DNA of 57,075 nucleotides from NCBI GenBank assembly GCA_015060625.1, contig SUYC01000022.1, forward strand, positions 1-57,075. The letters are read 5' to 3'. This document shows positions 26,231 to 36,231 of the stretch, piece after piece. How positions within the stretch are numbered: position 1 is the stretch's first letter; every line of letters starts with the position of its first letter. The notes under the pieces were generated by a model. That model worked only from the letters and a program-made list of their open reading frames with translations, was not told the origin of the DNA and made no database searches. Made by a program: the position numbers and the translations under genes. The stretch comes from Xylanibacter ruminicola. GTDB lineage: Bacteria; Bacteroidota; Bacteroidia; Bacteroidales; Bacteroidaceae.

Positions 26231-27844
26231 TTACTCCCAACCGGGATTCTGTGTCAGAGCAGGATTGTGCTGGATTTCATCCTGAGGAACAGGCCAGAGG
26301 AGTACCCACTCAGGGATAGCACCAACCTTGACGTTATCAACAGGCTTGTTCTGAATCTTGGCACTTGAAAGGGCCACCCAATTGAGCTTGCCAGAATAAT
26401 CGCCTGCAGCTTCGGGATACAAACGGGTACGACGGATATCGTCCCACACCTTGAACTCTACAGGGAACTCATGCAGGCGCTCGGTCAGGATGGCGGCAAC
26501 CAGCTCATCGCCAGTGGCTGTCTCAGCAGCCAGACCAGCACGCTTACGAACCTGATTCAGATACTCCTGTGCTTTGGCGGTATTGCCTGTACGGGCATGA
26601 CCCTCGGCAGCTATCAGCAGCACCTCGGCATAACGCATGGTAGGAATATTATAGTCGCCACCGTGGTTCTTGATGATGGCATCCTCATCAAACCATGCCC
26701 AGATACCGGTATAGTTGAGCGTATGCTCCACACCAGTCTTATCGGTATAGGTATTGAAGAAGAACTGCTTCTCATGGCTACGGATGTCCTCGGGCGCATA
26801 GCTCTTGAAAAGCATGTCGCAGGGATGGTAGGCCTTATGCAGTACGTTCATGCTGAACACCTGATTACCATTAGCATCCTTCCAGGTGGTAGCATCAGAG
26901 CCAATACTGAGATTAACATAACCATTACCTATATTATTATTAGCATAGTCGTACTCTTTAGCAAAGATAATCTCCTTGGAAGTCTTCGAAGTCTTAATCA
27001 CATTATAAGCCGAGTTTAGATCGTCGGAACTGCCATTAGCCTGTTCCAGGGCAGCAGTACCGCCATCAATCACCATCTCGGCCATCTGTGCTGCCTTCTT
27101 ATAGTCTTCTGTACCACCATTCATGGGGAAGCCGGCACGCTGGAGATATACCTGTGCCAAGAGTGTCTGTGCCATCGCACGGGTTACACGGCAACCGTTG
27201 TCGTAGAACGACTTGTTGGGCAGTGCTGAGCCTGTGGTAATATCTGTCAAATCGTCGATGACATGCTGATAGACTTCGGCTGCTGGAGTACGCTCCTTGA
27301 ACATACCATCAGTAGAGGTATATGGCTCATCCACATAAGGTACATCGCCAAATTCTTTCACCAAATAGAAATAAGCATAGGCACGGAAGAATTTACCTTC
27401 GGCCATATAGTTGTCGATTGTAGCCTGGTCGAGCACATCGGTCATCTTGGGCACATTGGCCAACACGAAATTGGCACGGGAGATACCTTTGTAGAACTCA
27501 TGCCACAATGACATGGCTGGACTGGAGAACTTCTCCAAGGTATAGGTACATGCCTTCGCAGCTTCGGCCAACTGTGAGTCGCCATGGTCGTCGTAGAACA
27601 AACCTGAGATAATACCACCGTACATCGTGGCTTTAGGCTGCCAACCACCACCATTCTGATTCAAATAAGGTACGCCACCGAAATAAAGGGCATCAACACC
27701 TGTCTGCGCATCTTCCTTCGACTGCCAGAACTGGCTTGAAGATTTCTGATCCAATGGCTTTTCCTCCAAGAACGCGTCACAAGAAGTTAGACCGAATGTG
27801 ACACCTGCCATCACGCCATATATGATATTTTTTATCGTTTTCAT
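26231..27844 (-). CDS. SusD-like lipoprotein, second pair
   Basis: A 537-aa RagB/SusD family lipoprotein with lipobox LTSC, KFFRAYAYFYLVKEFGDVPY, the C-terminal ILTERLHEFPVEFKVWDDI block and the usual end (NPALTQNPGWE). It lies 22 nt after its SusC partner and ends 2 bases from the bidirectional terminator's T-run. No enzyme gene follows, so the pair relies on enzymes encoded elsewhere, probably those of the adjacent mannan operon with which it shares an operator motif. Confidence 0.93.
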   Translation of the reverse strand: MKTIKNIIYGVMAGVTFGLTSCDAFLEEKPLDQKSSSQFWQSKEDAQTGVDALYFGGVPYLNQNGGGWQPKATMYGGIISGLFYDDHGDSQLAEAAKACTYTLEKFSSPAMSLWHEFYKGISRANFVLANVPKMTDVLDQATIDNYMAEGKFFRAYAYFYLVKEFGDVPYVDEPYTSTDGMFKERTPAAEVYQHVIDDLTDITTGSALPNKSFYDNGCRVTRAMAQTLLAQVYLQRAGFPMNGGTEDYKKAAQMAEMVIDGGTAALEQANGSSDDLNSAYNVIKTSKTSKEIIFAKEYDYANNNIGNGYVNLSIGSDATTWKDANGNQVFSMNVLHKAYHPCDMLFKSYAPEDIRSHEKQFFFNTYTDKTGVEHTLNYTGIWAWFDEDAIIKNHGGDYNIPTMRYAEVLLIAAEGHARTGNTAKAQEYLNQVRKRAGLAAETATGDELVAAILTERLHEFPVEFKVWDDIRRTRLYPEAAGDYSGKLNWVALSSAKIQNKPVDNVKVGAIPEWVLLWPVPQDEIQHNPALTQNPGWE

Positions 27845-27866
27845 AAATCTGATAGAATATTGTTAT

Positions 27867-30800
27867 TTAGAAAGTTACATTAACACCAAAAGAGAAAGTT
27901 TTTGGACGTGGATATGAGAAGAACTGACGGTTTGCGCCCCAGTTATTGCTGCCCAGACGTGTTGAGTTATCAGGATCATAACCCTTATAATCATCAGAGC
28001 AGAGGAGCCAGAAGTTATTCAGGTTAGCATATACACGCAAGGCTGTGACACCAAAACTGCGGCAAGCAGCGCTGTCGAAGGTATAACCCAACTGCAAGAG
28101 ATTGAAACGCAGGTAAGAACCATCACAAATCCAGTCGGAGTCGGCCTGGTTGTTGGCACCCATACCAAAGTTATTCAAACGCAAAGCCTGCTCAACACCA
28201 TTTGGATTAAGTGTTGGATGCCATGCCTCCTCATACAAACGGTCGATTCCATTGGTGAGGAAACGAGCCAAAGTAGAGTGGTAATACTCCTGCATGATAT
28301 CAGCACCCATAGAGAACTGCAGATCCAATGTCAGGTCGAAATTCTTGTAGTTGAAGGTGTTGATGAAAGAACCTGTCCAGTCAGGCAGACCGTTACCCAG
28401 AATCTGACGCTGCTTATAAGTTACTTTCTCACCTACAATAGAAGGAATATTCATCGTAGTGGCATCCCAGTTCTCAGGATGACCATCATAGATACCGGCA
28501 CGTTTGTAACCATAGAAGGTAGAAAGAGCCTCGCCCTCGCGGATCAGCATATCGTAGCCCACAAATCCATCTGTGAGAATCTGACGCTTGCCACTGACTG
28601 GGTCAACAGAGGCACCTTCGTCCAGCTTCTCTACCTTATTCTTATTAAAGCCCAGGTTCAATGTCGAAGTCCACTGGAAGTCCTTGGTCTGGATAGGATA
28701 GGCTGTCACCAGGATATCAAAACCGTGGTTAGAAACAGCACCGATATTATCCATAATCGAAGAATAACCTGTTGACTCAGGAACAGGACGGTTCAAGAGC
28801 AAGTCGGATGTGTACTTGTGATAGTAAGAGATATCGAAATTCAAACGGTTCTTGAACAAGCCCAGTTCGAAGCCCAAATCCCACTGGGCGGTCTTCTCCC
28901 ACTTCAGATTGGCATTTGGCATATTATCAAGATAAGAAACAGTGACCATCTTACCACCCAAGATTGTGGTTGACAGACTGACAGTGGCCAGAGAACGGTA
29001 GGTACCAATCTCAGAGTTACCGGTCATACCAAATGAGGTGTGCAGCTTTAACTTGCTGATAGCTTCAATATCCTTCATGAAACTCTCATTAGAAGCCAAC
29101 CATCCTAAACCTACTGATGGGAAGAAAGCATACTTATTATTCTTACCAAACTTAGAAGAACCATCATAACGACCGGTTACAGTTGCCATATAGGTATTGT
29201 TGTAGTTATAAGCCAGGCGCAGGAAGTAAGAGTTCATCGCCCACTTATCGTAATCGGAACCAACAGATGGCTTCAGGGTTCCTGAACCCAGGTTATAGTA
29301 GCCATAATAGTCGTCGGTGAAGGTATTGTCGGAACCACCGAAATAATCATACTTACGCGCCTGCCAAGAAGCACCAGCCATGGCATTAATACGATGCTTA
29401 CCGAAGTCGTTCACATAAGTAAGATAGGTTTCTTCCTGCCAGTAAAGAGAGTTTGAATTACCAGCAGAAGCCGAGCCCTGAGAGGCGCCCTGGTCGATGA
29501 GCTGGTGAGGCTGGAAGGGGGTATAGCCTTTGCTGCGATTGTTATGGTAGTCGATACCCAACTGTGTTCTCAAATCCAAGCCCTTAGCCAGGTGGAAGGT
29601 CAGCGCGGCATTACCGAAGATCTGCGTCTTATACTGAATCACCTGTACACGCTCAAGCAGTTCCACTGGGTTGGCAACGCCCTCAGGCGAGAAGGTCTGA
29701 TAACCACTATTAGGATTATTCTTATCTTTCAGGATGCCAGTGGTATTAATCATATTATTCTGGATATACTCGCCATTAAGCTGTACTGGCAACCAAGGCA
29801 GCTGCTCAATCATCGTACGCAAAGCGCCCTGTCCATAGGGATTATCAGAGGTGTGATTACCCCAAGAGTGGTTGACCAACAGATTAATGCCTGTAGAGAG
29901 CCACTTGGTAGGGTTATCATCGTAGGCCAGTTTAGCATTGACACGCTTATAATAGGTATTGCGAAGTACACCCTGCTGATCGGTGAAGTTAAGGAATGCA
30001 CCCACCGAAGAGCCATTGTCGCCAGAGCGCTGGATGCTAAGCTCATGGTTATGAGACACGGCTACACGCGAACATTCCTCCTGCCAATCGGTATCATAAA
30101 GCGGATTACCATTACTATCGAAATAACGGGAATCGGTGAATATCTTAGACAGGTCGGTATCAAAATTCATCCCCTGGAACTGGTTGGCATTCTCAAGTCC
30201 CTGCTTGAAAGCACTCATCCACTCAGAAGCATTCATAACATCCATCTTACGGGCCATGCTGCTAACCGACAACGAACCATCGTACTTGACATGCACGCCC
30301 TTACCGGCATTGCCTCGCTTGGTGGTTACCATAATCACACCATTGGCACCACGTGCACCATAGATAGCAGCCGAAGAGGCATCTTTCAGCACCTCGATAC
30401 TCTCGATATCGTTAGGATTCAGGAACTGGAAATCAGTCATGGCCACACCATCAACAATATACAAAGGACTTGAAGAGGCGTTGATCGTAGAGATACCACG
30501 GATAATCACACGCATCTCACCACCAGGCTGACCGGTATTATTAAAGATGTTAACACCTGCTGCCTTTCCTTTTAAACCCTCCAAGGCATTGAAGCCCTGG
30601 ACCTTGAGAATTTCAGAACCTTTGGTGGTAGAAGAAGAACCGGTCAGGTCCGACTTGCGCATCGTACCATAACCTACGACCACCACCTCGTCGAGAAGCT
30701 GTTTGTCCTCCAGGAGCACAATTCTCTGCGAAGCACCCTTACCGAGTTTAATGGTTTGCGTTACATAGCCGATAGACGACACTCTGATTTCGTCGCCCTG

Positions 30801-31076
30801 AGCAGCACTGATGTCGCACTGACCGTTAACATCGGTGATGGCACCTGTCTGAGAAGAGACCATCATGATACTGGCGCCAACAACCGGTTCATTCTTGTCA
30901 TCGACAACCGTAATGATGACTTTCTTTTGCTGTTGAACAGATGTGACCTCTGTCAACGGTTTGGAAACTGAGTTAGCTAGGACATTGACTGGGAAACCGA
31001 ATGTCATTGCTCCAGCAGAAAGTAGTAATAGCGAAGAACACATCGCCTTCGAAACTTTTCTTTCGCGTTTGTACAT
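27867..31076 (-). CDS. SusC-like TonB-dependent transporter, second pair
   Basis: A 1069-aa SusC/RagA transporter. A basic start (MYKRERKVSK) leads into a long signal peptide (ending NVLA). A regulatory-like domain (about 50-130), TonB box and plug (DEVVVVGYGTMRKSDLTG, LYIVDG, VLKDASSAAIYGARGANGV) and a barrel ending FSFGVNVTF follow. It is only distantly like the mannan SusC and differs from the two closely related SusC proteins at 36232 and 51363. The upstream region holds the TGTCC-N16-TGTCC repeat. Confidence 0.94.
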   Translation of the reverse strand: MYKRERKVSKAMCSSLLLLSAGAMTFGFPVNVLANSVSKPLTEVTSVQQQKKVIITVVDDKNEPVVGASIMMVSSQTGAITDVNGQCDISAAQGDEIRVSSIGYVTQTIKLGKGASQRIVLLEDKQLLDEVVVVGYGTMRKSDLTGSSSTTKGSEILKVQGFNALEGLKGKAAGVNIFNNTGQPGGEMRVIIRGISTINASSSPLYIVDGVAMTDFQFLNPNDIESIEVLKDASSAAIYGARGANGVIMVTTKRGNAGKGVHVKYDGSLSVSSMARKMDVMNASEWMSAFKQGLENANQFQGMNFDTDLSKIFTDSRYFDSNGNPLYDTDWQEECSRVAVSHNHELSIQRSGDNGSSVGAFLNFTDQQGVLRNTYYKRVNAKLAYDDNPTKWLSTGINLLVNHSWGNHTSDNPYGQGALRTMIEQLPWLPVQLNGEYIQNNMINTTGILKDKNNPNSGYQTFSPEGVANPVELLERVQVIQYKTQIFGNAALTFHLAKGLDLRTQLGIDYHNNRSKGYTPFQPHQLIDQGASQGSASAGNSNSLYWQEETYLTYVNDFGKHRINAMAGASWQARKYDYFGGSDNTFTDDYYGYYNLGSGTLKPSVGSDYDKWAMNSYFLRLAYNYNNTYMATVTGRYDGSSKFGKNNKYAFFPSVGLGWLASNESFMKDIEAISKLKLHTSFGMTGNSEIGTYRSLATVSLSTTILGGKMVTVSYLDNMPNANLKWEKTAQWDLGFELGLFKNRLNFDISYYHKYTSDLLLNRPVPESTGYSSIMDNIGAVSNHGFDILVTAYPIQTKDFQWTSTLNLGFNKNKVEKLDEGASVDPVSGKRQILTDGFVGYDMLIREGEALSTFYGYKRAGIYDGHPENWDATTMNIPSIVGEKVTYKQRQILGNGLPDWTGSFINTFNYKNFDLTLDLQFSMGADIMQEYYHSTLARFLTNGIDRLYEEAWHPTLNPNGVEQALRLNNFGMGANNQADSDWICDGSYLRFNLLQLGYTFDSAACRSFGVTALRVYANLNNFWLLCSDDYKGYDPDNSTRLGSNNWGANRQFFSYPRPKTFSFGVNVTF

Positions 31077-31170
31077 AATGTTTATTAGTTAATGTGTTAA
31101 TAATAAAATATTAAGTAATAAGTTATATAGTATCGTTTCTAACGAGTTAGTGAATTTGGAATCTCGGCTG

Positions 31171-31224
31171 CAAATATCTGCCTTTTCGTACAAACAAGTG
31201 TCCTATCCTTTGCCATTTTTGTCC
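31171..31224 (-). promoter_or_regulatory. Promoter and HTCS1-type direct repeat before the second SusC
   Basis: A variant -7 box GATATTTG lies on the minus strand at 31178-31171. TGTCC is repeated at 31199-31203 and 31220-31224 (21 bp apart), again starting 20 bp upstream of the -7 box, with a TGC at the same internal offset and a T-run before the second copy, as in the GH92 promoter region. An additional short palindrome CTAACGAGTTAG lies in the leader (31139-31150). Confidence 0.65.
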
Positions 31225-31261
31225 AAAACCATTTAAAACCAGTATTTTTCATAATACAAAT

Positions 31262-31298
31262 AAAAAAACGCCCCTCTCGATGTGACTCGAGAGAGGCG
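31262..31298 (-). terminator. Intrinsic terminator after the double esterase
   Basis: Read on the minus strand, a 12-bp stem (31298-31287 with 31280-31269, one G-U pair) is followed by T7 (31268-31262). It ends the esterase transcript before the second SusC promoter. Confidence 0.85.
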
Positions 31299-31322
31299 CC
31301 ATGTTAGGTTCAGTATAATTGG

Positions 31323-33356
<2,034 letters not shown>

Positions 33357-33380
33357 TTAGCAAGTTATTATTTCTGTGCG

Positions 33381-33388
33381 CAAAGTTA
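33381..33388 (-). promoter_or_regulatory. -7 box of the double esterase
   Basis: TAACTTTG followed by C on the minus strand, 42 nt before the start codon. GTAAC at 33401-33405 and GTTAC at 33420-33424 lie upstream and loosely resemble the boxes before the SusC at 36232, but with a different spacing. Confidence 0.5.
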
Positions 33389-33503
33389 CACACTTTTTAG
33401 GTAACGGCCTTTTCTGAGAGTTACAATTACTTTTGTTTGCGTATCATCATCACCCAACAAGCACTTTTTTGAGTTGTTTTTGATTTTATTTAAAATTCTT
33501 TTG

Positions 33504-33511
33504 TATCTTTG
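33504..33511 (+). promoter_or_regulatory. -7 box of the SpoIIE-like gene
   Basis: TATCTTTG followed by C, 32 nt before the ATG at 33544. Confidence 0.55.
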
Positions 33512-33543
33512 CAACCAGAAACATCAATTACTTGGAACCATAT

Positions 33544-35889
33544 ATGAGACAGACAAAAATGTGGATATTTCTGCTGATGCTGACAGGTGCGTTGCTGGCA
33601 GCGTGCAGTCATGAAGAGCAGAGCGGACAGATGAACGAAGCCGACAAACTGATTGAGTCGACTCAGAAGACCAAGAACTACCCCAAGCTGATGAAGGTTG
33701 TTGACAGCTTAGAGACGAACGGCAAGATTTCTCCCACCAAAGCATACTATTGGCGAGGCTATGCCTGCGACAAGATGAAACGGCAGCGACTGGCCGAGTT
33801 CTACTGGAAAGCATCGCTCGATGCCGCCGAGAACTCAACCAGCAGCGACGAAATGGCTTACTATGCCAAATCGGCCAGTCGATTGGCAAACATGCTGGCC
33901 GTAAGACAAGACTATGAGGGAGGACTGAACACGGCCGTACCTGCCGCCAACAAACTGGAGGAGTTGCATTGCGATAGTACCAGCGACTACCTGAACATAC
34001 TTATATATATAGGTTGCTGTCAGGAGGGGTTAGGTACCAGTGATGCCAACAGTGCTGGTTTCAACAAGGCCTACCAGCGCCATCGTGAGAATATCGAGAC
34101 TTACCACAACGACGTGGTTTATAAAGATGGTATCACAGGTATCATCAATATCGCTTATAATTATATTTTTGCCAAGAAATGGCAGGAGGCGCTGACCTGG
34201 ACCACCCGCTTTGGACAGATACTGAGCGAGTACGAGCAACGCCCAGATGCCGATGCCGACTTTATCGACCGACAGCTGGCACGTTACGACATCTACCAAG
34301 CCATCTCGCTACAAGGATTAGGTCAGACCGACGAAGCTGCCAAGGCCTACGAGAAGTTCCAGGGCACCCAGTATAGCAATACCCCTAAAGGACGTATCGA
34401 TGCCAACGACTACCTGACAGCCGCCAACCGCTGGGACGAGGCTGCCGAACACTACAGCAGTCTTGACGACATGATGGGCGAAACACCACAGAACTACTCG
34501 TTAGAGAACATCCGGAACCTGGTACTGAAGAAATATCGAGCCAACCTGTTGGCTGGTCGGCGCGATTCCGCCATCCAGGTAGCCCTGAATATCAGCAATG
34601 CATTAGGTCAGGCCATGGCTAAATCGGATAAGATTGAAGAGGAAGAACAGGCTGTGATCGTCAAGAATGTAGAGAAGCTGGCTGAACAGGAAGCCAAAAA
34701 GAACCGTAAGTACCAGTTCATGATTGCCTTCGCTATTGCTTTCGTCATGCTTTGCCTGATCGCCTTTGTTGTGATACGCCATCGTATCGCCAAACAGTTA
34801 CAGGCAGCCTACGATGATCTGAAATACGACTTCGACCGCATGGAGGCCGACACCGTGGTAAAGGAACGCGAAGCCTCAGAATTCCGTATCGCCCAGAATA
34901 TACAACGTGTGATTGAGCCACGACAACTGACCAAATTCAAGTCGTTTGACTTGTGGAGTGCCGTTAAGATGGGGCAGATGGAAGGCGGTGGCGTGATGGA
35001 TTACTGTGTTCGCGACGGAAAACTGTTCTTCTGTGTAGGCGAATCGGAAGCTGAAGGTATCAAGGCTTCGCTGCTCACGACCATTGTCAAGGCCCAGTTC
35101 CGTACAGCAGCCACCTTCGAGTCGCAACCAGAAAAAATCATGTCGGCCATCAATAATGCTCTGGCTCAAACGGATCATAACAGCATCAATATACGACTGT
35201 TTATTGGTGTGCTCGATATTCATAACGGCAAACTGTATTTCTGTAATGCTGGTCATGCAGCACCACTGCTGGTAAGCAACGAACTGCACCACCTGCCAGT
35301 TGAACAGAATATAGTCATTGGCGAAAAGCTCAACTACCCCTTCGAGGGACAGGAGACAACCATGCTACCAGGCACCATGATATTCCTGAATACCGAAGGC
35401 CTCATCAAAGTAAAGAATGCCGAGCACCGTGTGTTTAACGAGAAACGTATGTTAGGATCGGCATTGCAGGCCATGAAACTGGATCCTCGTCCAAAACCTT
35501 TTATCGAGAATATGCTGGATGCCGTACACCGCTTTGCCGGAGATTTCGAGCAACGCGACGATATGGCACTGTTGGCCATCCGTTTCAAGGGAGCAACCAG
35601 ACTGGAGCAGAAAACCTACGAGGACTTAGAATCTGAGGCTGAGCCGGAAGCAACTCCCTCCGATTCCCCACAGCAGTCAGAGCCCGAGCCAGCAACAGCA
35701 CCCGAGCCAGCAACAACGACTGAACAAACAACAACGACTGAACAAACAACAACGACTGAACAAACAACAACGACTGAACAAACAATAGAGCCACAGGTAC
35801 TCGAAGAACCGAAGGTTTACAGCGAGCCAGAATTCTACGACGAGCCTGATGTGATCATCGAAGATGCCGAAGCTACAGAAATATCCTAA
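33544..35889 (+). CDS. TPR-SpoIIE/PP2C-type membrane protein, probably degenerate phosphatase
   Basis: A 781-aa protein starting at the ATG at 33544 (an upstream in-frame TTG at 33532 is less likely). It has a lipoprotein-like signal (LLAACS), a periplasmic TPR region (about 50-360), one membrane helix near 393-413, a coiled-coil, then a SpoIIE/PPM domain (about 435-680). The usual metal-binding GGDxYDY is GGGVMDY (near 481) and the usual GDVSGKG is GESEAEG, so two expected acidic ligands are missing or altered, while the late RDDMALLAIR is kept. It may be a pseudophosphatase that binds partners rather than removing phosphate. The C-terminal 90 residues are Glu/Thr/Pro-rich, with four copies of a TTTEQT repeat. 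A terminator follows. Confidence 0.8.
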   Translation: MRQTKMWIFLLMLTGALLAACSHEEQSGQMNEADKLIESTQKTKNYPKLMKVVDSLETNGKISPTKAYYWRGYACDKMKRQRLAEFYWKASLDAAENSTSSDEMAYYAKSASRLANMLAVRQDYEGGLNTAVPAANKLEELHCDSTSDYLNILIYIGCCQEGLGTSDANSAGFNKAYQRHRENIETYHNDVVYKDGITGIINIAYNYIFAKKWQEALTWTTRFGQILSEYEQRPDADADFIDRQLARYDIYQAISLQGLGQTDEAAKAYEKFQGTQYSNTPKGRIDANDYLTAANRWDEAAEHYSSLDDMMGETPQNYSLENIRNLVLKKYRANLLAGRRDSAIQVALNISNALGQAMAKSDKIEEEEQAVIVKNVEKLAEQEAKKNRKYQFMIAFAIAFVMLCLIAFVVIRHRIAKQLQAAYDDLKYDFDRMEADTVVKEREASEFRIAQNIQRVIEPRQLTKFKSFDLWSAVKMGQMEGGGVMDYCVRDGKLFFCVGESEAEGIKASLLTTIVKAQFRTAATFESQPEKIMSAINNALAQTDHNSINIRLFIGVLDIHNGKLYFCNAGHAAPLLVSNELHHLPVEQNIVIGEKLNYPFEGQETTMLPGTMIFLNTEGLIKVKNAEHRVFNEKRMLGSALQAMKLDPRPKPFIENMLDAVHRFAGDFEQRDDMALLAIRFKGATRLEQKTYEDLESEAEPEATPSDSPQQSEPEPATAPEPATTTEQTTTTEQTTTTEQTTTTEQTIEPQVLEEPKVYSEPEFYDEPDVIIEDAEATEIS
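35713..35784 (+). repeat. Four tandem 18-bp repeats inside the SpoIIE-like gene
   Basis: The unit ACAACGACTGAACAAACA occurs four times without a mismatch and encodes Thr-Thr-Thr-Glu-Gln-Thr each time. As a multiple of three, changes in copy number would lengthen or shorten the tail without a frameshift. Confidence 0.95.
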
Positions 35890-35900
35890 TATATAAATAA

Positions 35901-35935
35901 GGTGTTGCGCCGCCATGACGCAACACCTTTTTTTT
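35901..35935 (+). terminator. Intrinsic terminator after the SpoIIE-like gene
   Basis: A 9-bp stem GGTGTTGCG/CGCAACACC (35901-35909 with 35919-35927) with a 9-nt loop is followed by T8. Confidence 0.9.
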
Positions 35936-36048
35936 GCCACCTCCACATAAAGCTTGTGCTTTGCAGCACCCGAATACCGATGGTCAACTTTGAAAAACAG
36001 TTAACCAAGCGTTTAAAAATAATAAAGGTTTAATCCAATGATACCTAT

Positions 36049-36158
36049 AAAATGTAACTAGAACTTTATCGTGTGTTACATTTTGGACTAAAATGGCATT
36101 ATCACAAACTCTATGTTACAAAAAATAAACTAAATACGTTAAAATTATAATATATTTG
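36049..36158 (+). promoter_or_regulatory. Promoter and GTTAC boxes before the third SusC
   Basis: The -7 box TATATTTG is at 36151-36158, giving a leader of about 65 nt. Upstream, AAAATGTAAC (36049-36058) and GTTACATTTT (36075-36084) form a perfect 10-bp inverted repeat with half-sites 21 bp apart, and a third GTTACA lies at 36115-36120. There is no T-run of a terminator, so a regulator site is more likely. The rest of the 340-bp intergenic stretch shows nothing else. Confidence 0.55.
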
Positions 36159-36231
36159 CAACCGAATTTGTTGCCAATAGCGAATTTCAGCCAAATAAAT
36201 ATATTCAATTATCTAACTAATTAAATTAATT

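Noticed and set aside
35713..35784. A short CRISPR-like array.
   Set aside because: The units are contiguous without spacers and encode an in-frame peptide repeat.
36049..36084. The 10-bp inverted repeat as a transcription terminator.
   Set aside because: The stem is AT-rich with a 16-nt loop, no proper T-run follows, and a strong terminator already lies at 35901-35935.
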